The notes below the pieces were generated by a model. The model was not told where the DNA came from. It searched no databases and saw only the letters and a program-made list of their open reading frames with translations. Shown here one piece after another: positions 1 through 9,480 of a stretch of 64,000 nt of DNA. The stretch is from a virus. The stretch is taken from IMG/VR virus record IMGVR_UViG_3300028416_000004, positions 62,001 to 126,000 of that record. One strand, written 5' to 3'. The first letter of the stretch is position 1; each line of letters opens with the position of its first letter. The translations under genes were made by a program, and so were the position numbers.

Positions 1-201
1 TGAAATATATCTATAATCTAAAGCAGTCAAAAAATACCTATCACCTTCTTCGTTTGCAACTACAAATTTACACTCATCCTTAAAACCTTCAATCAACTTT
101 GAAGTCGAATCACAAAATTGCTCAACTGTTGGATAAAATAAATCTATTGCTCTTTTTTTGTTATTTGTTTTTACTTCTGTAAAATGTCCTAAAAATTCCA
201 T
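1..201 (-). CDS. Unknown protein, cut by the window edge
   Basis: An open frame of 67 codons runs from an ATG at 201-199 to the left edge without a stop, so only the N-terminus is visible. It begins MEFLGHFTEVKTNNKKRAID and looks like a soluble, mixed-charge protein. I do not recognise a family. The start is supported by a Bacteroidota-type -7 box (TAATTTTG, 231-238) about 30 nt upstream. Confidence 0.6.
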   Translation of the reverse strand, partial: MEFLGHFTEVKTNNKKRAIDLFYPTVEQFCDSTSKLIEGFKDECKFVVANEEGDRYFLTALDYRYIS

Positions 202-230
202 ATTTTAAAATTATTTTTTATTTATAATAC

Positions 231-261
231 CAAAATTATGTAATTATAAAACTTAAAACAA
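231..261 (-). promoter_or_regulatory. Bacteroidota-type promoter (TAATTTTG) for the leftmost gene
   Basis: On the minus strand TAATTTTG (238-231) fits the TAnnTTTG -7 element, and TTG (261-259) lies 20 nt upstream as a -33 element. The ATG at 201 follows about 30 nt downstream. Motif and spacing are visible; promoter activity is inferred. Confidence 0.5.
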
Positions 262-292
262 GTTTTTTGTTATTTTTTTTATTATTTTTTTA

Positions 293-757
293 TTATTTGA
301 AAATTTTATAATAAAATTTAGGACTTAAGTTTTCTGATTTTGAATAACTTAATTCATATTCGCATTTAATAAATTCAACATCAAACTCCATATACTTTAT
401 AGAAGCACCAATAGCATTCAATAAATGAAGTTTACATATATGAATAGTTTTATATTCTTCTATCCACCCATCATCTGTACATAAAAGTAAAGATTCTATA
501 CATATAACATCACCCTTATCATGTGTTGAAAAAAATTTAAATCCATTTATCTTTTCTGGTGTTATTACTTTTTCAGAATATTCATCTTCTAAAAAAACAA
601 TAAACCTATTTGATTTGTAGGGTTCAAAATTTCTAAAAACATTTCTTTGAGTAATATAGCTAATGTTATTATTTTGTCCTTTTAAATTCTCTAAATATTC
701 TTTTGAGGAATTACTATTTTTTTCTAAAATTAACTTTCTTCTTCTCTTTTTGAACAT
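293..757 (-). CDS. Unknown protein, possibly tail-tube-like
   Basis: A 154-residue protein with a very basic N-terminus (MFKKRRRKLILEK) followed by a mostly beta-looking body. The region from about residue 50 (NRFIVFLEDEYSEK) to the end has the general layout of small phage tail-tube proteins: an early N-R-F strand, then a charged turn before W-x-E-x-Y-x-T-I and a final strand E-F-I-K-C-E-Y-E-L. No single decisive motif is present, so this is a weak structural guess only. The gene sits 9 nt downstream of the coiled-coil gene at 766-1482, probably in the same transcript. The basic N-terminal arm is unusual for a tube protein and could bind DNA or another virion part. Confidence 0.55.
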   Translation of the reverse strand: MFKKRRRKLILEKNSNSSKEYLENLKGQNNNISYITQRNVFRNFEPYKSNRFIVFLEDEYSEKVITPEKINGFKFFSTHDKGDVICIESLLLCTDDGWIEEYKTIHICKLHLLNAIGASIKYMEFDVEFIKCEYELSYSKSENLSPKFYYKIFK

Positions 758-765
758 TGAATTTT

Positions 766-1482
766 TTAATATCTATTTTTATATTTTAAAATCTTTTGCA
801 TTTTAACTGGAGTGAGTACAAGTCCATTTTTTAGAGTTAAAGAAAATTGTTTAGATATAGCTTTTTCTATAATTTCAAAACTAAGTCTAGTGTCTCCTAC
901 CAAAAAACCTCTATCTGTAAACTTTACTACAAAAGGAGAGTTCGTTTTAGTATCAAATCTTACTAGAACATCTTTTTTCTTTCCTTTATCTTCATTAGCC
1001 TTTAATGTATTTACTTTTTGTGCTGGTTGGACTTTTTGTGTTAGTTGAGTTTTTTGTGTTGGTTCAACCTTTTGTGGTAATTGAATATTTTTAATTTGAG
1101 AAACAACCTCTTCTTCAACAACTTCTTTTTCTTTTTCTTGAAAAGTATTTTTTTGACTTTCTAATTGGGATAACTGACTTTCTAGAGCTGAAATAGCAGC
1201 TTTAGCTTGTTCTATTTCTTCTTCTTTTATTTGAACACCTAATGTTGCTTGTTTTTTTTGAAGAGACGCTTTTGTACCACTACCTTGAATACTAGAAACC
1301 ATATTTTTTTGAGTAGTCAATTCTTTTAACTTGTTTTTTAAATCATTTTGTGCATTTTTCAAATTAACTTTTACATCTTCTATATTTTTTTCTAAAGATG
1401 CTAAATCAAATCGCTCCTCTTCAAATAGATATTTAGAAGCTTCTCTTAAAATAAATGAGTCTATATCTTTTTTACTAAACAT
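766..1482 (-). CDS. Coiled-coil protein with a Gln-Lys-Pro linker
   Basis: This 238-residue protein has three visible parts. An N-terminal helix (MFSKKDIDSFILREASKYLF) resembles the short helices that open two other unknown proteins here. Residues about 28-120 form a long charged heptad-type coiled coil with many Lys, Glu, Gln and Leu. Residues about 128-155 are a repetitive linker built on QKxxPTQK/LTQK/PAQK. The C-terminal 70 residues (from RFDTKTNSP) look like a small folded domain. No enzyme motif is present. It is probably a virion or assembly protein, and no homologous family is recognised. It lies downstream of a terminator at 1519-1547, so it may have its own promoter, but I see no clear -7 box. 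Confidence 0.55.
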   Translation of the reverse strand: MFSKKDIDSFILREASKYLFEEERFDLASLEKNIEDVKVNLKNAQNDLKNKLKELTTQKNMVSSIQGSGTKASLQKKQATLGVQIKEEEIEQAKAAISALESQLSQLESQKNTFQEKEKEVVEEEVVSQIKNIQLPQKVEPTQKTQLTQKVQPAQKVNTLKANEDKGKKKDVLVRFDTKTNSPFVVKFTDRGFLVGDTRLSFEIIEKAISKQFSLTLKNGLVLTPVKMQKILKYKNRY

Positions 1483-1518
1483 ATTAAATACTTTTAATAT
1501 AAATAGTTTACAAAACTA

Positions 1519-1547
1519 AAAAGAGCACCAATTTTAAGTGCTCTTTT
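1519..1547 (-). terminator. Rho-independent terminator after the 60-residue basic gene
   Basis: A perfect 10-bp inverted repeat (AAAAGAGCAC / GTGCTCTTTT) with a 9-nt loop follows the stop codon at 1554. On the minus strand the second arm runs into TTTTAGTTTTG, giving the U-rich tail. Confidence 0.85.
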
Positions 1548-1553
1548 ATATTT

Positions 1554-1736
1554 TTACATGCCCATTAATTTATTATAATGCTCTTCCCAGACTTTCTCTT
1601 CTTTCTTCTTTAAGGCTTCCATCTCTTTTCTCTTAATTTCTAAATGTCTTTTAGCAACTTTTTTTCTTTGAGATTTTTTTAAACCTTTTTTAGTAGCAAT
1701 CCTAACTTTTACAGTTTTATTTTTTAATTTTTTCAT
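1554..1736 (-). CDS. Small, highly basic unknown protein
   Basis: A 60-residue protein dominated by Lys and Arg in its first 40 residues (MKKLKNKTVKVRIATKKG) and more acidic near the end. It is predicted to be mostly helical. Small basic proteins of this kind in T4-like phages are sometimes DNA-binding or prohead components, but nothing here identifies it. A clean terminator follows it directly, which supports it as a real expressed gene at the end of a transcript that probably starts upstream of 3505. Confidence 0.6.
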   Translation of the reverse strand: MKKLKNKTVKVRIATKKGLKKSQRKKVAKRHLEIKRKEMEALKKKEEKVWEEHYNKLMGM

Positions 1737-1789
1737 ATTAATTTATTTTTATATAAAAATATTTAAAAAAATAAAAATGTAAATATTTA

Positions 1790-3505
1790 TTAAATTCTAT
1801 TATTTATTTCATCTCTAATTTTTGCAGCTTCCATATAACTTTCAGACTCTAAAGCGTTTTCTAAAGCATCATTAAGTTCATCTATATTCATATCTTGTAA
1901 AGATTCTCTAGAACCCAACATTCCTTCTTCATTATCATTATTATCTTCTATAGAAATTCTATCATCTCCACTTTCTATAGCCCTCAAAATTTCATCTGCA
2001 TTATCAACTCCACCATCAACTATATCTTCTGGATTAGGTAATTCTCCATCATTTTCTTCTTGATAATCATCTACATCCTCTTCTATTTCATTAATCAAAT
2101 TTTCCAAAGCTCTAATTCCCTCTTGACCATCATGTAAAACTTTATCCATTAAATCTAAAAAATCTTGTGCGTCCAACATACCCAATTCATATAATAAAGT
2201 AGAAACAATAGTATAATCATCCTCTCTATCATGAACAATATAATCTATAGCATCATGTAAATATTTCCAAACTCTAGGACCTAACAATTTCATCCAGTGC
2301 TCCTCTTGATAAGAGTCAGCTCTTCCTAATACTGCTTTTTGCATTTTAGGAGACATATTCTCTAAGCTATAAGCAAATATATACTCAACTACAGACTTAG
2401 CGACTTCATGTAATAAAATAGGGAATAAATGAGCAGATGCTTTAGCTCCAACAACTTGTCTAACAGGAGTTTCTTCACTTTCTTCATTTTCTTCTTCAGA
2501 ATTTTCTGGTTGTCCAAATTTTAATTCTGATTTACCCATATTAATTCTAACACCAGTTTGTTTTGGGTCAAAACTCCAAGTCATTAATTCAGCTGTAGGC
2601 ATTATTTGTTTATATAATTCAAACAATTGTGGGTCAATATTATCAATGTCAGACTTAAAATCTCTTATGGTTTTATGACTTCTATAACCAGCTCCCATCA
2701 TTAGCATATTTTGAATAAATCTTTTATCTAAATTTTTCTTTAATTGCTCTTGTTCTTCTGAAGTAAAATCATCTTCTATAGTTTGCTCTAACTGTTGTTG
2801 TAAATCTTGACCAGAATCATCTTCCATATCCATATCTGGTCCATTTTGTAAAGGCTTTAAATCTGCTTCAATTTTTTGCATTATTCTATCTTCAACCCCA
2901 AAAGTTCTTTTTACTATATTCAAAGCAAGTCTCTCTAATTCATTTTTATATCTAGACTCTAACATACTTGCTAATTGAACTTTTTGCATAAAACTCATTG
3001 GAGCTAACAAACCAGCTTCTTTGGCGTTCCTTAAAATTTCATCAAACTCTTCTGTACCCAATTTAGATAACGTTTTAAAATCAGGTTCTCCTTTTTGAAA
3101 AATCTCTATGTTTTTAAAAGGAGTCTCTTCAGATTCTTCTGCTCCAGATAAACCTGATTTAATGTTAGGATGAATATACCTATCAGCTGAAGCTTCATCT
3201 TCTGGCCTTAATGGAGCTTCGCTAATCATTCTTCTGTATTTATTATATTCTTGTATAACTTTTAACTTTCTTTCGAAAGTATATTCACTTTCAAGTTTTA
3301 GTTCAGTAGAATAAGCTTTAGGTTTAGGTTTTTCTGTAGGAGAAGGATTTCTATCTGGTATACCTCTTCTCTTCTTTTTTTTGCCTTTATCTATTTCTGT
3401 ATCTGTATCCGTATCTGGTATAGCTATTTCATTTTCTTTAATCTTATCTTCCAACATGCGTTTAGCTATAGCTTCTTTTAATAATCTTTTTAAATCTTTT
3501 TTCAT
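1790..3505 (-). CDS. Large acidic unknown protein with a C-terminal UVR-like motif
   Basis: A 571-residue protein. It opens with an amphipathic helix ([20 protein letters not shown]), then a Lys/Arg/Pro-rich flexible stretch (about 38-65), then a helical body with an acidic Asp/Glu/Gln segment near 225-255. The C-terminal 35 residues ([17 protein letters not shown]-type, ending [15 protein letters not shown]) match the UVR motif pattern of UvrB/UvrC and related proteins, a short helical hairpin for protein contacts. The middle (about 260-500) matches no family I know. Position between small unknowns and nrdA gives no strong clue. A structural or assembly role is a guess. Confidence 0.6.
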   Translation of the reverse strand: MKKDLKRLLKEAIAKRMLEDKIKENEIAIPDTDTDTEIDKGKKKKRRGIPDRNPSPTEKPKPKAYSTELKLESEYTFERKLKVIQEYNKYRRMISEAPLRPEDEASADRYIHPNIKSGLSGAEESEETPFKNIEIFQKGEPDFKTLSKLGTEEFDEILRNAKEAGLLAPMSFMQKVQLASMLESRYKNELERLALNIVKRTFGVEDRIMQKIEADLKPLQNGPDMDMEDDSGQDLQQQLEQTIEDDFTSEEQEQLKKNLDKRFIQNMLMMGAGYRSHKTIRDFKSDIDNIDPQLFELYKQIMPTAELMTWSFDPKQTGVRINMGKSELKFGQPENSEEENEESEETPVRQVVGAKASAHLFPILLHEVAKSVVEYIFAYSLENMSPKMQKAVLGRADSYQEEHWMKLLGPRVWKYLHDAIDYIVHDREDDYTIVSTLLYELGMLDAQDFLDLMDKVLHDGQEGIRALENLINEIEEDVDDYQEENDGELPNPEDIVDGGVDNADEILRAIESGDDRISIEDNNDNEEGMLGSRESLQDMNIDELNDALENALESESYMEAAKIRDEINNRI

Positions 3506-3575
3506 TATTATAATTTTAATATAAACATTATATAATAAATATGCCTAAAAAAGCTTTTTATAAACTTTGATACAA

Positions 3576-3609
3576 AAAAAAAGCCTACAACTAATTGCAG
3601 ACTTTTTTT
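3576..3609 (-). terminator. Rho-independent terminator after nrdA
   Basis: On the minus strand AAAAAGTCTGCAA pairs with TTGTAGGCTTTTT through 13 positions (two G-T pairs) around a 4-nt loop, followed by a long T run. It lies 20 nt past the nrdA stop at 3631. Confidence 0.85.
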
Positions 3610-3630
3610 GTTAAATTAAATCATAAATTT

Positions 3631-6189
3631 TTATGAACCACAAGCTATACAATCATCTGGATTATCTATACTACATTGTAATTGAGACATTGCATTTAGT
3701 TCATCTTGAGACATTTCTACAACAGGAGTTACATTAACCTCCTCTTGAATAGTCTCTTTTATAGAAACTTTTTCTACTTGAACTACTTTTGGAGTATCAA
3801 AATTTTCAGAAACTTCTTCTACTTTATTTACTTCTGCACCCAAAGATTTTTTAGCTTCTGCTTTAGCATTACTTCTTAAGTAATACATACCAGTTTTTAA
3901 CCCCTTTTTCCAGCCATAAAATAAAGCCTTATTTAACTTAGCAACATTTGCATCTCTCATAAATAAATTTAAAGATTGAGATTGACAAATAAAGGCACCT
4001 CTATCTGCTGACATATCAATCAAATTAGATAACTTCATTTCCCAAGCAGTTTTATAAATTTCTCTAATTTCTCTAGGTATATCTTGAATATCTTGAATAG
4101 AACCATTATTTTTAATCATCTCAATTCTAATCTTATCATTCCATAAGCCTAAATTTATCAAGTCCATAACCAAATGCTTATTTACAACTACAAATTCTCC
4201 TGATAATACATTTCTTCTATAAATATTAGAAGTGAAAGGTTCAAAACATTCGTTATTACCTAATATTTGTGCTGTTGAAGCTGTCGGCATTGGAGCTAAT
4301 AGTAATGAGTTTTTAACCCCATATTTCATTACGCTCTTTCTTAATTTAGACCAATCCCACATTCCAGACAAATCTTCATCATTTAAATTCCATAAATTAA
4401 ATTGAAACTTACCTTCAGAAAGAGGAGAACCAACAAATGTAGAATAAGCACCATCTGTACTTTTTAAATTTTCTGTTTGTGGTAATTCTTTTAAATCTTT
4501 TTTGGCAATTTCATTAGAAGCAGTCATAGAAGCAAAATAAATTGTCTCAAAAACATCTTTATTTAACTTTTTAGCTTCTTCTGACTCAAACGGATAACCT
4601 AATACAGCAAACAAATCAGCTAAACCTTGAACTCCAATACCTATAGGCCTATGTCTCATATTAGAATTTTTAGTTTCTGGAGTGGGGTAGTAATTTTTAT
4701 CAATAACTTGATTTAAATTAACAGTTGTTTGATAAGCTACCTCATAAAGTTTGTCAAAATTAAAAGTTCTTAAAGTTTTATCTTTAGATTTCGTTTTACC
4801 ACTAGGAATATCTACAAATTTAGGTAAAGCTATAGAAGCCAAATTACAAACTGCTGTTTCATCTTTGTCAGTATATTCTAGGATTTCAGTACACAAATTA
4901 CTAGATTTAATTGTACCTAAATTCTTTTGGTTAGATTTGCTATTCGCAGCATCTTTATATAAAACATAAGGAACTCCAGTTTCAATTTGATTTTCCAAGA
5001 TTTGAGCCCATAATTCTCTAGCTTTAATAGTTTTTTCACCAATTCCTTCAATTTCATATCTTTCATATAATTCAGTAAAATCTTTTTTATCATCAGAATC
5101 ATATGCATCAATTAAACCTGGAACTTTTGCTGGGTCAAACAAAGTCCACTGACCATCCTCTTCTACTCTTTTCATAAATAAATCTGGAGTCCAAAGTGCT
5201 AAAAACAAATCTCTAGCTCTCATCTCTTCTTTACCATGATTCTTCTTTAAATCAATAAAATCTTGAATATCAGCATGCCAAGGTTCTAAATAGACAGCAA
5301 TTGAACCTTTTCGCTTCCCACCCCCTTGGTCTACGTATCTTGCAGTTTCATTAAAAACCTTTAACATTGGAACAATACCATTAGAGAAACCATTAGTTCC
5401 CTTAATATAAGAACCTTTACTTCTAATTTTGTGAATATTCACACCAATGCCACCAGCTGTTTGAGAAATTAGAGCACAATCTGATAAAGTTTTATAAATA
5501 CCTTCAATTGAATCAGAATCTATGTCTAACAAAAAACAACTAGACATTTGTGGTTTTTTTGTTCCAGCATTAAATAAAGTTGGGGTAGCATGAGTAAAAT
5601 AACCCTCTGATAATAAGTCATAAGTTTTTTGAACTTCTTTAAAATTATCACCCCAAATACCTATAGCAACTCTCATATACATATGTTGAGGAGTTTCAGT
5701 TATTTGATTATTCATTCTTAACAAATAAGCTCTCTCTAAAGTTTTAAATCCAAAATATTCAAAATCATAATCTCTATCATGAATAATCATAGATTCGATT
5801 TTTTTATGATTTTTCTGAACAACTTCATAAACTTCATCGGAAATCATACCTGCATTAAGACCAGTTTTTGGGTCTATATAACTATATAAATCTTCTATTG
5901 TTTCTTTGAAGCTTTTTTTGGTTTCTTTTTTTAAAGCACTAATAGCAATTCTTGAAGCTAAAATAGAATAGTCTGGGTGTATTCTTGTCATAGCCGCTGC
6001 TGTTTCTGATGCTAATTTATCCAACTCTTTAGATGTAACTCCATCATAAACTCCAGAAATAACTTTTTGTGCAACTTCTAAGTAATCTACATATTCAGTA
6101 TCTAAATCATAAGTTTGCTTTTTGACTCTAGAAGAAATTTTATCAAATTTAATTGTTTCTTCTGTACCATCTCTTTTAATTATTCTCAT
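3631..6189 (-). CDS. nrdA: Class Ia ribonucleoside-diphosphate reductase, large subunit
   Basis: This subunit reduces ribonucleoside diphosphates to deoxyribonucleotides for phage DNA synthesis, together with NrdB. The 852-residue length is normal. Residues 1-90 form an ATP-cone ([11 protein letters not shown]). Active-site residues are all present: Cys218 in SSCF, Asn431/Cys433/Glu435 in NLCTE, Cys448 in AVCNLAS, and the Tyr769-Tyr770 radical relay pair. The C-terminal tail ends DDCIACGS with the shuttle cysteines 847 and 850. [20 protein letters not shown] and the tail resemble the eukaryotic R1 type more than the E. coli type. It lies 24 nt downstream of nrdB, so the two form an operon, closed by a terminator. 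No intein interrupts it, although phage nrdA is a frequent intein target. Confidence 0.97.
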   Translation of the reverse strand: MRIIKRDGTEETIKFDKISSRVKKQTYDLDTEYVDYLEVAQKVISGVYDGVTSKELDKLASETAAAMTRIHPDYSILASRIAISALKKETKKSFKETIEDLYSYIDPKTGLNAGMISDEVYEVVQKNHKKIESMIIHDRDYDFEYFGFKTLERAYLLRMNNQITETPQHMYMRVAIGIWGDNFKEVQKTYDLLSEGYFTHATPTLFNAGTKKPQMSSCFLLDIDSDSIEGIYKTLSDCALISQTAGGIGVNIHKIRSKGSYIKGTNGFSNGIVPMLKVFNETARYVDQGGGKRKGSIAVYLEPWHADIQDFIDLKKNHGKEEMRARDLFLALWTPDLFMKRVEEDGQWTLFDPAKVPGLIDAYDSDDKKDFTELYERYEIEGIGEKTIKARELWAQILENQIETGVPYVLYKDAANSKSNQKNLGTIKSSNLCTEILEYTDKDETAVCNLASIALPKFVDIPSGKTKSKDKTLRTFNFDKLYEVAYQTTVNLNQVIDKNYYPTPETKNSNMRHRPIGIGVQGLADLFAVLGYPFESEEAKKLNKDVFETIYFASMTASNEIAKKDLKELPQTENLKSTDGAYSTFVGSPLSEGKFQFNLWNLNDEDLSGMWDWSKLRKSVMKYGVKNSLLLAPMPTASTAQILGNNECFEPFTSNIYRRNVLSGEFVVVNKHLVMDLINLGLWNDKIRIEMIKNNGSIQDIQDIPREIREIYKTAWEMKLSNLIDMSADRGAFICQSQSLNLFMRDANVAKLNKALFYGWKKGLKTGMYYLRSNAKAEAKKSLGAEVNKVEEVSENFDTPKVVQVEKVSIKETIQEEVNVTPVVEMSQDELNAMSQLQCSIDNPDDCIACGS

Positions 6190-6213
6190 ATTTTTTATTT
6201 ATTTATATTTTAT

Positions 6214-7236
6214 TTAAAAATCATCATCACTTCCATCAAAACTAATACTATTATCTTTTGAGTCACTTCCTACTCCAGACTTAGAATAATCAGCCACTCT
6301 CTTTTCAAAGAAGTTTGTTTTATTCTCTAAAGCTATATTTGCCATAAAATCAAAAGGATTTTTTGCATTAAACATTGGAGAACACTTTAAATCAATCAAT
6401 AAATTATCAGCTACATACTCTAAATATTGCTTCATTAAATCTGCATTCATTCCAATTAAACTAACTGGTAAAGATTCTGTAATAAACTCTTTTTCAATCT
6501 CTAAAGCAGAACTGATAATCTCTTTTATTCTAGATTCTGGAACTTTGTTTACAAGATGATTATTGTGTAAGTGTACAGCAAAATCACAATGCAAACCTTC
6601 ATCTCTAGAAATTAATTCATTAGAAAAACTAAGACCTGGCATTAACCCTCTACTTTTTAACCAAAAAATTGAACAAAAAGAACCAGAAAAGAAAATTCCT
6701 TCAACAGCCGCAAATGCTATTAACCTTTCAGCAAAACTGCTAGATTCAATCCATCTCAAAGCCCATTCACCCTTCTTTTTTACTGCATCTATATTCTCTA
6801 ATGCATTAAACAACATATTTTTTTCATCTTTATCTTTTACATAAGTGTCAATTAATAAAGAATAAGTTTCAGAGTGAATATTTTCCATTGCAATCTGAAA
6901 ACCATAAAAGAATTTAGCCTCTGCATATTGAACTTCACTAACAAAGTTTTCTGCTAAATTTTCATTTACAATTCCATCAGAAGCTGCGAAAAAAGCTAAA
7001 ATATTTTTAATAAAATATCTTTCATTATCATTTAACGTCTCCCAATCAGATAAATCTTGCTGCAAATCAATCTCTTCAGCAGTCCAAAAACTAGCTTCAG
7101 CTTTTTTGTAAAATTCCCATATATCATTATATTGTATTGGAAAAATAACAAATCTATTAGGATTTTCTTTTAAGATGTTTTCTTCTAAATGATTTAGTTT
7201 TTCTACATTTTTTTCGTTTAAAATCTCTTGACTCAT
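6214..7236 (-). CDS. nrdB: Class Ia ribonucleoside-diphosphate reductase, small subunit
   Basis: This subunit carries the di-iron centre and tyrosyl radical that start catalysis in NrdA. It has 340 residues. Metal ligands are visible at Asp57, Glu118, His121, Glu179, Glu213 and His216, and the radical tyrosine is Tyr125 in the [12 protein letters not shown] segment. The stretches [27 protein letters not shown] and [15 protein letters not shown] are of the eukaryote-like R2 type. The C-terminus ends DDDF, the acidic Phe-terminated tail that docks on the large subunit. It is the first gene of the nrdB-nrdA operon, with a -7 box (TATATTTG) about 35 nt upstream of the ATG. Confidence 0.97.
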   Translation of the reverse strand: MSQEILNEKNVEKLNHLEENILKENPNRFVIFPIQYNDIWEFYKKAEASFWTAEEIDLQQDLSDWETLNDNERYFIKNILAFFAASDGIVNENLAENFVSEVQYAEAKFFYGFQIAMENIHSETYSLLIDTYVKDKDEKNMLFNALENIDAVKKKGEWALRWIESSSFAERLIAFAAVEGIFFSGSFCSIFWLKSRGLMPGLSFSNELISRDEGLHCDFAVHLHNNHLVNKVPESRIKEIISSALEIEKEFITESLPVSLIGMNADLMKQYLEYVADNLLIDLKCSPMFNAKNPFDFMANIALENKTNFFEKRVADYSKSGVGSDSKDNSISFDGSDDDF

Positions 7237-7270
7237 ATGTTTTTTTTTTATTTTTTTTTTATGATTTTCA

Positions 7271-7278
7271 CAAATATA
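7271..7278 (-). promoter_or_regulatory. Bacteroidota-type -7 box upstream of nrdB
   Basis: TATATTTG on the minus strand fits TAnnTTTG and lies 35 nt from the nrdB ATG. The expected -33 position holds only a T-rich stretch, so the match is partial. It is the same 8-mer found before gp32, both polymerases and two unknown operons. The surrounding gap (7237-7444) contains no gene. Confidence 0.55.
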
Positions 7279-7409
7279 ACAATAATATTCTTTTTAAAAA
7301 AGTAAAATAATATATTATTTGTTTTTTTGTTTTTATTTAAAGTGTTAATAAATAATTTAATTTTTAAATGATAAATTTAAAAGTGTTTATTTTTTTTCAC
7401 TATAAACTC

Positions 7410-7442
7410 TATAGACCTTCAAAAAGGCTTTTTTGGTCTATA
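7410..7442 (-). terminator. Nested hairpin after the flap endonuclease
   Basis: An 8-bp inverted repeat TATAGACC / GGTCTATA encloses a second AAAAA-GGC-TTTTT hairpin, 3 nt past the stop codon at 7445. No good T run follows on either strand, so it may be a weak terminator or an mRNA 3'-end stabiliser rather than a standard rho-independent site. Confidence 0.4.
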
Positions 7443-7444
7443 AG

Positions 7445-8485
7445 TTACTTTTTAACTTTCTCTAAAACTTTAGAAGAATATTCTTTTTCTTTAGAGATTA
7501 AACGATTAAAAGGTCTAAAAAATAAAGACATGTCATTATTGAAAACATGCATATTAAAGCCATCTTTAATCATTAACTTCATAGCATTATTTATACCTCT
7601 ATCTTGCTCTACTGAAGGCATAATAATTATACAATCTATTATTTCACTTACTTCATCTATAGCTTTTTGGTTAACTATAGGCTTTTTGAGATTCATCAAC
7701 TCTCTATTTAACTCTATAGTTTTTCTTCCATTAATAATTTGCTCATAAATTTTTAATGGCTTCTCTTTTTGTTTTTCTTCAGCTTCTTTTATTAATTCAT
7801 CTAAAGTATATCTCTCTTCAAAAAATCTAGGGAAGTACGTTTTCATCTTTTTCATACCAACCCCCTTTAGGCCTGTAATTGAATCTGAAGTATCTCCTTC
7901 TATACATTTTGCAAACAAAGCGTTTTTATGTGTATATCCAAATATCTCTTTAAAATTATCAACATTAATCAACTTTCCATCTGAAGGTCTTATAACAGAA
8001 ACATTCTCATCTATTAATTGATGAAAATCTTTATCACTACTATATATTATAACATTTTCATCTTTATGTCTATTTTTTACATATAAACCTAACAAATCAT
8101 CAGCTTCAACATATTCTACCTCAACTTGCCTTACACACAATTCTTCTAAATAATTTTTTACTTGTATTTTTTGCTTTAATTTACTATACTTTCTCTGCCT
8201 TTCCTCATCTATCTCTTCATCTGTAAAGTAATAAGACTCTTCTTCCCAAGATTTATCTCTATCTCCTTTATATAAAGGATAAATGTTTTTTCTAAAAATG
8301 CCAGACATAATTCCATCCCAAAAAACAACAACTCTGTCTGGCATAGTTTTATCTACTATAGACCTTAAACTATCTAAAAAACCATATGAACCACCACAAT
8401 GCTCCCCTTTAGAAAATAAATCTTGTCGTTTCATAAAGTTACGCTTCAGATTCCATTCACCATCTATCAATAAGACTTTTCTCAT
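7445..8485 (-). CDS. 5'-3' exonuclease / flap endonuclease (RNase H type)
   Basis: The 346-residue protein has the PIN-like nuclease fold of T4 RNase H and the PolI 5' nuclease domain. It would remove RNA primers and flaps from lagging-strand fragments. Acidic metal ligands are visible in LLIDGEW (Asp8), VVFWDG, VEADDLLG and SSDKDFH. The helix-hairpin-helix DNA-binding part is seen in EGDTSDSITGLKGVGMKK. A basic arch (FRKNIYPLYKGDR) precedes the central acidic cluster. The ATG overlaps the stop of the UvsX gene (TAATG), so the two are translationally coupled within a replication operon. The C-terminal 100 residues are not recognised and are longer than in a minimal 5' nuclease. Confidence 0.88.
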   Translation of the reverse strand: MRKVLLIDGEWNLKRNFMKRQDLFSKGEHCGGSYGFLDSLRSIVDKTMPDRVVVFWDGIMSGIFRKNIYPLYKGDRDKSWEEESYYFTDEEIDEERQRKYSKLKQKIQVKNYLEELCVRQVEVEYVEADDLLGLYVKNRHKDENVIIYSSDKDFHQLIDENVSVIRPSDGKLINVDNFKEIFGYTHKNALFAKCIEGDTSDSITGLKGVGMKKMKTYFPRFFEERYTLDELIKEAEEKQKEKPLKIYEQIINGRKTIELNRELMNLKKPIVNQKAIDEVSEIIDCIIIMPSVEQDRGINNAMKLMIKDGFNMHVFNNDMSLFFRPFNRLISKEKEYSSKVLEKVKK

Positions 8486-9456
8486 TATTTACCACTGTAT
8501 TTATTCCAGTCATCATCAAATCTCAACTCCCAATCAGTTCTGTGTTCTTTCTTATAATTGTTTAAGTCAGTAGTTGTATCTTTAACAAATCCATGAGCTG
8601 TACATAATATTTTATCTTTAACAGAAATGTTTGTTATGTGATTCTTTTCAACAACAATAGCTGTTTTAATTGCAAAAGAAACATTTACACCATCCTTAGT
8701 AGCATATACTTTTGTTGAATTTGATAAAATACCACCCATTCTTATAATTAAACTAGCAGCTTTAGCAATACCCTTACCACCATATGGAGTTAAAGTGTTT
8801 GCAATAGTACCCTCATAAGCGTGATTTACAATTAACAAAGTTGCACTATAAGGAAAATCTGCACGTTTTGTTGCTGAAATTTGTTTTTCAATAACTCTAT
8901 GAATTTGTTGAGTTAAAACTTTAGCAGTTTTCATAATTGCTCCATCTGCATCTTTTTCAATAGCATCTCTTTCAGCTTTACTTACTACGTTACCAATAGA
9001 ATCTATTATAACTAAGATATCAGTTGGTAAAACTCCATCTCTTTGGTCTTTTAGTCTATCTCTAACAAATTTAGTAATATCTTCAACTTCCTCTATTGAA
9101 TCAACATAAAGCATATCACCTTGAGTAATACCCATATCTAATGCGTGACTCCAATTGAACTTTTTTTCAGTATTAATAAAAATAGGAAGAATATCATTAT
9201 CTATAGCACCTTTAGCTGCTTCTAAAGCTAGAGTTGATTTACCTGAATCTGGATGTCCATAAGCCATAGTTACACCATACATAGGTATACCAGGAAGTTG
9301 AGTAGTGTCTTGATAAGCTCTACTTAATGGAATCCATTCATCTTCTTTATAAATAACTTCTTCTAAATCTAAATTCTTTCTATAATCACTTATAGAAAAA
9401 GTTTTTTTAGGCTTTAAATTTGGAGTACCTTCTCCTTCTTCTGTTTTTTTTGCCAT
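8485..9456 (-). CDS. uvsX: UvsX-like RecA-family recombinase
   Basis: A RecA-fold strand-exchange ATPase used for recombination-dependent replication and repair in T4-like phages. The 323-residue protein has Walker A GHPDSGKST at 67-75, the glutamate segment INTEKKF after strand 2, and Walker B ILVIIDSIG at about 146-154. The loop regions (about 185-230, with VNHAYEGTI and GGKGIAKAAS) fit the DNA-binding loops. The N-terminal 45 residues are charged and low complexity. It is followed by the flap endonuclease with an overlapping start and lies 24 nt downstream of gp32, matching the functional grouping recombinase-SSB-nuclease. Confidence 0.9.
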   Translation of the reverse strand: MAKKTEEGEGTPNLKPKKTFSISDYRKNLDLEEVIYKEDEWIPLSRAYQDTTQLPGIPMYGVTMAYGHPDSGKSTLALEAAKGAIDNDILPIFINTEKKFNWSHALDMGITQGDMLYVDSIEEVEDITKFVRDRLKDQRDGVLPTDILVIIDSIGNVVSKAERDAIEKDADGAIMKTAKVLTQQIHRVIEKQISATKRADFPYSATLLIVNHAYEGTIANTLTPYGGKGIAKAASLIIRMGGILSNSTKVYATKDGVNVSFAIKTAIVVEKNHITNISVKDKILCTAHGFVKDTTTDLNNYKKEHRTDWELRFDDDWNKYSGK

Positions 9457-9480
9457 TTTTTTTAATTTAATTATTAATTA

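Noticed and set aside
7368-7748. Plus-strand open frame of 126 codons
   Set aside because: Most of it is antisense to the conserved flap endonuclease gene; its start lies in an AT-rich gap by chance.
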